NCBI RefSeq assembly: GCF_000189535.1
Contig: NC_015145.1
Span: 1,550,001-1,614,000, forward strand
Length of the DNA: 64,000 nt
Reading direction: 5' to 3'
Source: Pseudarthrobacter phenanthrenivorans Sphe3
Lineage (GTDB): Bacteria > Actinomycetota > Actinomycetes > Actinomycetales > Micrococcaceae
In this document: piece after piece, positions 16,762-31,013 of the stretch
Numbering within the stretch: the stretch's first letter is position 1
Layout of the letters: every line of letters begins with the position of its first letter
Position numbers and translations under genes: made by a program
Notes under the pieces: generated by a model
What the model saw: the letters and a program-made list of their open reading frames with translations, nothing else
What the model was told of the DNA's origin: nothing
Database searches by the model: none

Positions 16762-17727
16762 CTAGGGCACCAGCAGCACCTTGCCCGTAGTCCGCCGTCC
16801 CTCAAGGTCACGGTGTGCCTGCGCGGCCTGCACCAGGGGATAGCGGGCCCCGATCCTCACCTTGAGGCTGCCGTCCGCGGCAGCGGCGAAGATCTCCCGG
16901 GAGCGCCAGCGCCGTTCCGCAGCATCCCGCAGGTGGTGGGCAATGGTGGGCCTGGTGAGGAACAGGGAACCGCCCGAGTTGAGGCGTTGGGGGTCCACCG
17001 GCGGTACTGGCCCGGAGGCGGCACCGAACAGGACAAGCATGCCCCGCGTCCGCAACGCTTCCAGTGAGCCGTCAAAGGTGTCCTTGCCGACTCCGTCGTA
17101 CACCACGTCCACCCCCGTTCCGCCGGTGATGTCCCTGACCCGCCCGGCGAACCCCTTGTACGGCAGCACGTGGTCCGCCCCGGCCTCACGCGCCAGCTCC
17201 TCCTTTTCCCCTGTGGAGACGGTGGTGATGACCTCCGCCCCGCGGGCCTTGAGGAGCTGGGTCAGGAGCAGGCCCACGCCGCCGGCGCCTGCGTGCAGAA
17301 GGACGGTATGTCCCGGCTCCACCTTGAAGGTGGAATTCATCAGGAAATGCGCCGTCATTCCCTGCAGCGGCAGGGCAGCGGCGGTGAAGTCATCCAGCGT
17401 GGCAGGAACGGGAAGCGCAGCCTCCTCAGCAACCAGCGCGAAGTCCGCGTAGCAGTTGATACCCTCGGCCGTTGCAACCCGGTCGCCGGGAACGAAGCCC
17501 GTCACGCCCTCGCCTACCTCCTCAACCGTCCCTGCCGCTTCCGAGCCCGGAGTAAAGGGGTACTGCACCTTGTAGGTGCCGCTGCGCTTGTAGGTGTCGA
17601 TGAAGTTCACGCCGGCTGCCGCCACCTTGACCAGCAACTGGCCTGGGCCTGGAGCGGGCCGGTCCACATCCGCATACTCAAGGACTTCCGGGCCGCCCGC
17701 CTGGCGTGCGACGATTGCATGCGTCAT
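16762..17727 (-). CDS. NAD(P)H:quinone oxidoreductase, zinc-free MDR family
   Basis: A 321-residue medium-chain dehydrogenase/reductase. The N-terminal GroES-like domain (1-115) contains V-N-F-I-D-T-Y-K-R-S-G and F-T-P-G-S-E-A-A-G-T-V. The Rossmann domain carries H-A-G-A-G-G-V-G-L-L-L-T-Q for NADPH binding. Zinc-ligand cysteines are absent, as in QOR/zeta-crystallin enzymes, which reduce quinones by one electron. The C-terminus matches quinone reductases (L-E-G-R-R-T-T-G-K-V-L-L). It converges with pheT and diverges from argC. Confidence 0.9.
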   Translation of the reverse strand: MTHAIVARQAGGPEVLEYADVDRPAPGPGQLLVKVAAAGVNFIDTYKRSGTYKVQYPFTPGSEAAGTVEEVGEGVTGFVPGDRVATAEGINCYADFALVAEEAALPVPATLDDFTAAALPLQGMTAHFLMNSTFKVEPGHTVLLHAGAGGVGLLLTQLLKARGAEVITTVSTGEKEELAREAGADHVLPYKGFAGRVRDITGGTGVDVVYDGVGKDTFDGSLEALRTRGMLVLFGAASGPVPPVDPQRLNSGGSLFLTRPTIAHHLRDAAERRWRSREIFAAAADGSLKVRIGARYPLVQAAQAHRDLEGRRTTGKVLLVP

Positions 17728-17826
17728 GGCTCTCCTTCCCCGGGCCCGGCCTTTCCAGCCCCGGCTACCCGAACCATCCTATGGACATCAGGCGGCGAGG
17801 CCCCACCTTTCCACCTGCAACGCGGC

Positions 17827-17860
17827 ATGCATAAATATCGGTACTAGTGAATAGTTTTGC
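17827..17860 (+). promoter_or_regulatory. Candidate ArgR operator/promoter region of the arg operon
   Basis: An AT-rich patch 15-48 bp before argC in otherwise GC-rich DNA, with two ARG-box-like half elements: ATGCATAAATAT at 17827-17838 and AGTGAATAGTTT at 17846-17857. ArgR boxes are weakly conserved AT-rich palindromes of about 18 bp, often paired. The assignment rests on location, base composition and the argR gene inside this operon. Confidence 0.45.
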
Positions 17861-17865
17861 TGTAA

Positions 17866-20069
<2,204 letters not shown>

Positions 20070-20109
20070 CCGCCCGCCACCCGTGCGGACACTTTTCGGA
20101 AGAGACAGC

Positions 20110-21065
20110 ATGAACACCCAGACGCGTGAAACCACCAGCATGTCCGACGCCCAGGACAAGGCAGCGACCCTCATTGAAGCCCTGCCCTGGATCCAGCGGT
20201 TCGCCGGCACCACCATGGTGATCAAGTACGGCGGCAACGCCATGGTCAATGACGAACTCCGCCGCGCCTTTGCCGAGGACGTTGTCTTCCTCCACCACGT
20301 GGGCATCCACCCGGTGGTGGTCCACGGCGGCGGCCCGCAGATCAACTCCATGCTGGGCCGGCTCGGCATCGAGTCCGAGTTCAAGGGCGGCCTGCGGGTC
20401 ACCACCCCGGAAGCCATGGACGTGGTCCGGATGGTCCTCACCGGCCAGGTGGGCCGCGAACTGGTGGGCCTCATCAACTCCCACGGCCCCTACGCGGTGG
20501 GCATGTCCGGCGAAGACGGCGGCCTGCTGCGCGCCGTCCGCACCGGGACTGTGGTGGACGGCGAGGAAGTGGACCTCGGGCTGGTAGGCGAGGTGGTCGG
20601 CGTCGACCCGGCCGGCATCGTGGACATCCTCGAGGCCGGCCGGATCCCGGTCATCTCCACCGTCGCGCCAGAAATAGTGGATGAGGGCGACGGCTTCCTT
20701 GGCACGGCAGGTTTCCAGACCACCGGCCAGGTGCTCAACGTCAACGCAGACACCGCGGCCGCGGCCGTCGCCTCGGCCCTTGGCGCCTCCAAACTGGTGA
20801 TCCTGACCGACGTCGAAGGCCTGTATGCCAACTGGCCGGACAAATCCTCCCTCATTTCCTCGCTCACGGCGTCCGAGCTGCGGGCCATGCTGCCCAAGCT
20901 TGAATCGGGAATGATCCCCAAGATGGCCGCCTGCCTCAAGGCAATCGACGAGGGCGTGGAGCGGGCGCATATCGTGGACGGGCGCCTGCCGCATTCCATG
21001 CTGCTTGAAACATTTACGACGGCGGGCATCGGCACCCAGGTTGTCCCGGACGAGGAGATCAACGG

Positions 21066-21069
<4 letters not shown>
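20110..21069 (+). CDS. argB: Acetylglutamate kinase
   Basis: A 319-residue amino acid kinase that phosphorylates N-acetylglutamate and is the usual feedback point for arginine. Motifs: V-I-K-Y-G-G-N-A-M (ATP lysine), V-V-H-G-G-G-P-Q-I, and L-T-D-V-E-G-L-Y near the C-terminal half. The N-terminal extension before the core (about 25 residues) resembles the helix found in arginine-inhibited, hexameric forms. I use ATG 20110 with AGAGACAGC upstream; a second ATG 13 residues further in is possible. Overlaps argD by 4 bp. Confidence 0.94.
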
Positions 21070-23337
<2,268 letters not shown>

Positions 23338-23338
<1 letters not shown>

Positions 23339-23868
23339 TGTCTGCCCAACCGGCGTCACCGGGCTCCAGCCCGGCCACCAAGACAGCCCGGCAGGCCCGC
23401 ATTGCGGCCATCCTGACGGGTGAATCGGTGCGTTCCCAGGCTGAGTTGGCGGCCCTGCTGGCGGACGACGGCGTGCAGGTCACCCAGGCGACGCTCTCGC
23501 GGGACCTGGTGGAACTCGGCGCTGTCCGGGTGCGCGGCAAGGAGGGCGTGCTGGTCTACGCCGTACCCGGTGAAGGCGGCGAGCGGGCCGCAAAAAGCGG
23601 GGTAAGCCAGGAGATCCTGGACGCCCGGCTGGCCCGGCTCTGCAGCGAACTGCTGGTCACGGCGGAAGCCTCAGCCAACATCGCCGTGCTCCGGACCCCG
23701 CCCGGCGCCGCCAACTTCCTCGCCCTGGCGATCGACCACTCGGTGATGCCGGCCATCCTGGGAACCATCGCCGGCGACGACACCGTGCTGCTGGTCTCCC
23801 GCGACCCGAACGGCGGCCAGGACCTCGCGGCCCGGTTCCTGCAGCTGGCCGAAGAGGCCGGGCAATAA
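23338..23868 (+). CDS. argR: Arginine repressor
   Basis: A 176-residue ArgR. The N-terminal winged helix (about 18-85) contains S-Q-A-E-L-A-A-L-L and T-Q-A-T-L-S-R-D-L-V-E-L-G, the recognition helix. The C-terminal hexamerisation and arginine-binding domain carries G-T-I-A-G-D-D-T-V-L-L-V, where the Asp pair contacts arginine. It sits inside the operon it should repress (operator candidate at 17827-17860), giving autoregulation. Begins with GTG. Confidence 0.95.
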
Positions 23869-23913
23869 GCTTGAAGACAACACCTACCACCCCCAATTAC
23901 AAGGAGCATCCCC

Positions 23914-26552
<2,639 letters not shown>

Positions 26553-26555
26553 CCT

Positions 26556-26662
26556 CCAACGCTCTCTCACTTAACGTGCCTTTCCGGCCAACGCTCTATC
26601 ACTTTCCCCAGGAAAGTGATAGAGCGTTGCCAGTTTTCGCACATCAAGTGAGAGAGCGTTGG
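26556..26662. repeat. 32-bp-period inverted repeat cluster
   Basis: Two forward units begin CGCTC at 26560 and 26592 (32 bp apart). Two units in the opposite orientation end GAGCG at 26626 and 26658 (again 32 bp apart). The two inner units pair as a perfect hairpin of about 18 bp (AACGCTCTATCACTTTCC with its complement) around a short loop; the two outer units pair over about 16 bp. The same motif family forms the arrays at 40712-40903 and 43715-43778. It fills most of the 149-bp gap between argH and the pdxH-like gene. Confidence 0.85.
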
Positions 26663-26689
26663 GGCGCCGACGGGGAGGAGGGCCCGGGC

Positions 26690-26695
26690 TACCAT
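26690..26695 (+). promoter_or_regulatory. -10 box for a leaderless transcript
   Basis: TACCAT, then 6 nt, then ATG at 26702, with no Shine-Dalgarno sequence between them. Confidence 0.5.
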
Positions 26696-26701
26696 GGCCG
26701 C

Positions 26702-27238
26702 ATGAGCGAAACCTTCCGCAAGTTCCTTCGCACCCTTCCAGACTTCCCTGACGATCTTCCGGAGTTCCATCCGGACAAGGCCCCGCAGGACCCCACCGAA
26801 CTTTTCAAGCAATGGCTCGATGAGGCGCTGGACGCGGGGGAGCGGCAGCCGCACGCGTGCAGCCTCGCCACCGTGGACAACGCCGGCCGGCCGTCCTCCA
26901 GGATGCTGATCCTGAAGAACATTGACGACGACGGCTGGCACTTTGCCACGTCGCGCAGCTCCCGCAAGGGCCGGGAACTGGACGGGAACCCGCACGCCGC
27001 CCTCAACTTTTACTGGCCGTCGCTGGGCCGCCAGGTCCGGGTGGCAGGTCCCGTCGTGGAGCTGTCCGCCGATGCCTCGGCCAGGGACTGGGCGGAACGG
27101 CCCCAGGCCGACGGCAGCGAAAACCCCCAGTGGCAGCTCTACGCGATCCGTCCCGAAGAGCTGGAGTTCTGGCAGGCCAGCCACGACCGGCGCCATATCC
27201 GCCACCGCCTGGGGGCGGACGGGGAACGGCTGGACTAG
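26702..27238 (+). CDS. Pyridoxamine 5'-phosphate oxidase family protein
   Basis: A 178-residue FMN-dependent split-barrel protein. The PNPOx core is clear: A-C-S-L-A-T-V-D-N-A-G-R-P-S-S-R-M-L then L-K-N-I-D, F-A-T-S-R-S-S-R-K-G and N-P-H-A-A-L-N-F-Y-W-P, followed by R-Q-V-R-V-A-G. The C-terminus (F-W-Q-A-S-H-D-R-R-H-I-R-H-R-L) resembles but does not exactly match the PdxH R-L-H-D-R active-site motif. True PLP synthesis is plausible but a related flavin oxidase cannot be excluded. ATG 26702 is favoured by the -10 box 6 nt upstream. Confidence 0.8.
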   Translation: MSETFRKFLRTLPDFPDDLPEFHPDKAPQDPTELFKQWLDEALDAGERQPHACSLATVDNAGRPSSRMLILKNIDDDGWHFATSRSSRKGRELDGNPHAALNFYWPSLGRQVRVAGPVVELSADASARDWAERPQADGSENPQWQLYAIRPEELEFWQASHDRRHIRHRLGADGERLD

Positions 27239-27241
27239 GCT
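27236..27241 (+). promoter_or_regulatory. Possible -10 box overlapping the pdxH-like stop codon
   Basis: TAGGCT, 7 nt, then ATG at 27249. The TAG is also the stop codon of the upstream gene. Weaker than the other leaderless candidates. Confidence 0.35.
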
Positions 27242-27248
27242 GGGCGCC

Positions 27249-28009
27249 ATGACCGCTCCCGCACCTGACATCCTGCTCGCCGGGCTCCACAAAGCCGCCG
27301 ACGACGTCACCTCCGATGTTGCCAAACTCACCGACGAGGACGTGAAGGCGCCGTCTGCCCTGCCGGGGTGGACGCGGGGACATGTCCTCGCCCATCTCAC
27401 CGGCATCTCCAACGCCATGGCGCGGCAGCTCGAATACGCGGCGCGCGGCGAAACCGTTGAGCTGTATGACGGCGGCATGGACGGCCGGAACAAGGCGATC
27501 GACATGGCCGCAGGCCACGACGCCGACACCCACAGGGCAGATCTGTCCGCCGCCCTGGCCCGTGCCATCCGGGCGTTCGATGCGCTGCCCGGCGTCAAGG
27601 ATTCCGCGGCCAACCGGACGGGCTGGTGGGCGCCGATCTCCTACCGCGGGGGAGTGGTGCTCGACGGCGGGCTCGCTCTCTGGCGCGAACTGGTCATCCA
27701 CAACGCCGACCTATTAACGGGCCGGGGACCCGAAACGTGGAGCCGGCCGTTCTGCGAGCACCTGTTTGACTTCCTGTCAGCCCGCGTACAGCCCGATGAC
27801 AGGCTGGTGCTGCAGCCGCTCGGCCTGCCGCCGGTGTCCATCGGCAGCGGCACCCGGTCCACCGTGGTCAGCGGCATGATCACGGACATGCCGCCTGGCT
27901 GGCAGGACGCGAACCAACCCTGGGCAGCCTGCGGGCGTCGGCAGCTGCCGACGGCGTGGACCTGCCGGATCTCTTGCCGTGGCCGTCGGGAACCCCCTCG
28001 TCGAAGTAG
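27249..28009 (+). pseudogene. Mycothiol-type maleylpyruvate isomerase family gene, frameshifted near the 3' end
   Basis: Residues 1-213 read as a normal TIGR03083/DinB-like protein: L-P-G-W-T-R-G-H-V-L-A-H-L with the metal-ligand histidines near 50-54, then W-R-E-L-V-I-H-N-A-D-L. At 27889/27890 the frame breaks. One base appears missing, and the next frame continues with A-A-W-L-A-G-R-E, the usual family C-terminus, ending at TAG 28007-28009 (253 residues if repaired). As sequenced, the frame instead runs to 28112 through unrelated residues and overlaps ogt. A recent mutation or a sequencing error would look the same. Confidence 0.7.
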
Positions 28010-28108
28010 CGGATTGCGCCCCGAAATCCTTCGCCCGATGGCACTTCGCGGCAATCCTGCCGGGCGGCACTGCCATGTGCTGCCATCTCGCGGGCACTCC
28101 AGGGCAGC

Positions 28109-28603
28109 TTAGAGCGCTTCGCGTGCCAGCAGGCTCTTCTTGATGGGCAGGCCCCACCGGAAACCCCCGAGCGATCCGTCCGTCCGGATCACGCGGTGGC
28201 AGGGAACGAACAGGGCAGCGGCGTTGAAGGCGCAGGCGCTGGCGGCCGCCCGGACGGCCTTGGCATTGCCCGCAAGCGCCGCGTACTCCGTGTAGGTCAC
28301 AGGCGCCCCGGGCTCCACCAGCCGCAGCACATCCCAGGCGTGGGCCCGGAATGGCCCCGATTTCTGCAGTACCGGGACGTGCATCGCCGGCGCCGGATCC
28401 CCGGCGTAAAAGGCCTCGACGGCATCCGAGATACCGGCTAACCCGGTCACCAGTTCCATGGTGGCCGGCCGCAGGGACGGATGGATTTGCCCGGTCAGAT
28501 CGCCTGGCTTGTCGGTCCACCCGCTGGAGAGCACGGCCCCGTCCTGGGCGAGGATGGTGAACGGGCCGTCCGGCGTGGACATCTGGAGCAACTGGGCCTT
28601 CAT
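28109..28603 (-). CDS. ogt: Methylated-DNA-protein-cysteine S-methyltransferase
   Basis: A 164-residue suicide repair protein taking methyl groups from O6-methylguanine. The acceptor cysteine is in F-V-P-C-H-R-V-I near residue 133, followed by G-G-F-R-W-G-L; the helix-turn-helix arginine-finger region is G-N-A-K-A-V-R-A-A-A. Standard motifs sometimes read G-R-P-x-A-V at that finger; here it is G-N-A-K-A-V-R. It is translated after the adaA-alkA fusion with a 4-bp overlap, forming an alkylation-repair operon. Confidence 0.9.
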   Translation of the reverse strand: MKAQLLQMSTPDGPFTILAQDGAVLSSGWTDKPGDLTGQIHPSLRPATMELVTGLAGISDAVEAFYAGDPAPAMHVPVLQKSGPFRAHAWDVLRLVEPGAPVTYTEYAALAGNAKAVRAAASACAFNAAALFVPCHRVIRTDGSLGGFRWGLPIKKSLLAREAL

Positions 28604-30123
28604 CGATTCACTTTCTCTGCTGTTCCGGTTCCGGCGGCGGCTGCGCCGGCAAGGTTACTGGACCCGCCAGGACGCGGCCCTGCCCCGGGCCGGGCCGCGG
28701 CACGCCACAGGTGCATGGTGGCGTAGGACCGCCACGGGCTGACCTTGCTGAAGTCGCTGCCTGGCGTGTCGCCGGCAGGGAGGGCCCGGATGCCGTTCCG
28801 CACCGCGGCGTCGTTGGCCAGGAAGATGTCCGGGGCGCCAAGGACCCGCATGGCCAGGTACCCCACTGTCCAGGGGCCCACGCCCGCCAGCGGCAGCAGT
28901 TTCGCCGAAAGGCTTGCCAGGTCATCGCCGTAACCAAAATCCAGTCTCCCCTCCGCAAGGGCAGAGGCGGCGGCGCGCAGCGCCTCAGTGCGCCGCCGAG
29001 GTCCGCGCAGGAGGGCGTAGCCCTCGGCAGCGATCCCGGCAGGGGTCGGGAACATCCGGTCCAGCCCTTCCCCCGGGTTTTGGCTTGGGCGTCCGACGGC
29101 GGCCAGTTGGGTGAGTGCCGTCCGCGCCGATGCGACGGTGACCTGCTGTCCGATCATGGCGCGGACCAGCATTTCGGCGGGATCGAGGGCGCCGGGCATC
29201 CGGATGCCCGGCGCCTCGGCGACAGGTTCCGCCAGCCGCGCGTCCCCGGCCAGTGCAGTGTCTATGGCCACCGGATCAGCGTCGAGGTCGAAGAGCCGCC
29301 GGACGCGGCTCAACAGTGCCGGCAGGTCCCGTAAGTCCACCGCGCCGATGGTGAGGGTCAGCGGCCGCCCCGAAGCGCCGTCGTCGTACTCCACCCGGAA
29401 GCGCGCATCCCCATGGGGCAGGGCGAGGGTCCGTGCGTAGGAGGATGCCGTACCCGACTCGATCCCGGGGAGGGCCCGGACTGCCAGGAAGGTGAAGATG
29501 CCGGGATGGAACGGCTCGCGGTAGGGGAGGCTGAGGGTCAGGGCGGTGGAACCGCCGGCCTTCCTGGGATGCCGGGCGGCGCGGAGGGCGGAGGGCGTCA
29601 TGTCGAAGACCTCCACCATGGTCTCGTTGAATTGCCGGACGCTGCTGAAGCCGGCGGCAAAGGCGACGTCGGCCAGCTTCATGGAGGTGGACACCAGCAG
29701 GGCGCGGGCGGTCTGGGCCCGTCCCGCCCGCGCCAGTGAAAGCGGTCCCGCGCCCAGTTCCTGGCTGAGGATGCGGTTGAGCTGACGGGAGGAATAGCCC
29801 AGGCGCGCGGCGAGGCCCTCCACCCCTTCCCGGTTGATGACGCCGTCGTTGATGAGCCGCATGGCGCGCCCGGCCACGTCCTGCCGGACATTCCAGGCCG
29901 GGGTGCCGGGAACTGCCTCCGGAAGGCAGCGCTTGCAGGCGCGGAAGCCGGCGTCGTGCGCTGCTGCGGAGGTCTCATAGAACGTGACGTTGGACGCTTT
30001 CGGCGTCCTGGCCGGGCAGGAAGGCCGGCAGTAGATGCCCGTTGTCCGGACGGCAGTGTAGAACTGGCCATCGAACCGGGTGTCCCGCGCATCAATTGCC
30101 CGGTACCGCTGCCAGAAATCCAT
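28600..30123 (-). CDS. AdaA-AlkA fusion: methyl-sensing activator plus 3-methyladenine glycosylase
   Basis: A 507-residue three-part protein. Residues 1-75: Ada zinc domain with Cys32, Cys36, Cys63 and Cys66 (C-R-P-S-C and C-K-R-C), the part that accepts methyl from phosphotriesters. Residues about 80-185: AraC-type helix-turn-helix pair (L-G-Y-S-S-R-Q-L-N-R, V-A-F-A-A-G-F-S-S-V-R-Q-F-N). Residues about 200-480: AlkA fold with helix-hairpin-helix L-A-G-V-G-P-W-T-V-G-Y-L-A and the catalytic Asp in F-L-A-N-D-A-A-V. It lacks the O6-methylguanine domain, which is supplied by ogt. I start at ATG 30123 with GGATGGAGG upstream; upstream codons are not family-like. Confidence 0.9.
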   Translation of the reverse strand: MDFWQRYRAIDARDTRFDGQFYTAVRTTGIYCRPSCPARTPKASNVTFYETSAAAHDAGFRACKRCLPEAVPGTPAWNVRQDVAGRAMRLINDGVINREGVEGLAARLGYSSRQLNRILSQELGAGPLSLARAGRAQTARALLVSTSMKLADVAFAAGFSSVRQFNETMVEVFDMTPSALRAARHPRKAGGSTALTLSLPYREPFHPGIFTFLAVRALPGIESGTASSYARTLALPHGDARFRVEYDDGASGRPLTLTIGAVDLRDLPALLSRVRRLFDLDADPVAIDTALAGDARLAEPVAEAPGIRMPGALDPAEMLVRAMIGQQVTVASARTALTQLAAVGRPSQNPGEGLDRMFPTPAGIAAEGYALLRGPRRRTEALRAAASALAEGRLDFGYGDDLASLSAKLLPLAGVGPWTVGYLAMRVLGAPDIFLANDAAVRNGIRALPAGDTPGSDFSKVSPWRSYATMHLWRAAARPGAGPRPGGSSNLAGAAAAGTGTAEKVNR

Positions 30124-30226
30124 GCCTCCATCCTGCCAGTCCCCCGGGAGTGCTGCTAGCGGAAATCGGACACGGCCGTGGCGTAGTCTTGGCCGGCATA
30201 TCGCCGGTGTCCGCGCCGGTCTTGGA

Positions 30227-30232
30227 TAAAGT
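30227..30232 (+). promoter_or_regulatory. -10 box for a leaderless transcript
   Basis: TAAAGT, 6 nt, then ATG at 30239; identical hexamer and spacing to the methyltransferase gene at 7876. Confidence 0.5.
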
Positions 30233-30238
30233 CTGGCC

Positions 30239-30928
30239 ATGAGCATAAATCCGCTGACGAACGGGCAGCCGCTGCGGGAGCTCCTTTCGGGGGACGCCCG
30301 CCAGCTTGCGCCCCTGCTGCTGGGGGCCGTCCTGACCCATGAGTCCAGGGATGGAGCGGTATCCGTCCGGCTGACCGAGGTGGAGGCCTACCTGGGGCCC
30401 GAGGATTCCCTGCACCCGGACCCCGGTTCGCACACCTATCGGGGCCCCACGCCCCGCAACGCACCCATGTTCGGGCCCGCAGGGCACCTGTACGTCTACT
30501 TCACCTATGGGATGCACCACTGCACCAACATCGTCTGCGGCCCGGAAGGAACGGCCTCGGCACTGCTGCTGCGGGCCGGTGAGATCGTGGCGGGAACGGA
30601 CGTGGCGCGGCGCCGGCGGACCACCTCCAAAAGCCCGGCAGACCTGGCCAGGGGCCCGGCACGGCTCGCCAAAGCACTGGGCTTGACCACCGCGGACAGC
30701 GGCCGCGACGCGCTCGCGCCGCCGTTCGGCCTGGTGCTTCCGCCCCGTCCCGTCCCGTCCGTGAGCTCCGGACCGAGGGTAGGCGTGTCAGGAGCGGGCG
30801 GCTCGGACCAGTATTCCTGGCGCTTCTGGATTACCGGCGACCCCACCGTGTCCCAGTACAAGGCCGCCAAGCCCAGGGCAGCCAGGCCGCCGGCCGCAGG
30901 GCCCCGGATGGGCGGGCCGGCGGCGTGA
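30239..30928 (+). CDS. 3-methyladenine DNA glycosylase, MPG/AAG family
   Basis: A 229-residue AAG-fold glycosylase, unrelated in fold to AlkA, that removes alkylated purines. Visible signatures: T-E-V-E-A-Y-L-G-P-E-D with the catalytic Glu, H-T-Y-R-G-P-T-P-R-N-A-P-M-F, and Y-V-Y-F-T-Y-G-M-H-H-C-T-N-I-V, which contains the intercalating tyrosine region. It is divergent from adaA-alkA-ogt with 115 bp between start codons, so three alkylation-repair genes are clustered. The end is Ala/Gly/Pro-rich. Confidence 0.92.
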   Translation: MSINPLTNGQPLRELLSGDARQLAPLLLGAVLTHESRDGAVSVRLTEVEAYLGPEDSLHPDPGSHTYRGPTPRNAPMFGPAGHLYVYFTYGMHHCTNIVCGPEGTASALLLRAGEIVAGTDVARRRRTTSKSPADLARGPARLAKALGLTTADSGRDALAPPFGLVLPPRPVPSVSSGPRVGVSGAGGSDQYSWRFWITGDPTVSQYKAAKPRAARPPAAGPRMGGPAA

Positions 30929-31013
30929 CTGCCGGAAGCCGGCCCGTTTCGCCAGCGTTAACGGAAATGCCTGTAGAATAGTAGGTCTGTCTTTTGCGAT
31001 AGGGGAACGTTAG

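Noticed and set aside
30929-31013. Rifamycin-associated element before the HelD/HelR-like gene
   Set aside because: No long GC-rich inverted repeat occurs in this 85-bp gap.
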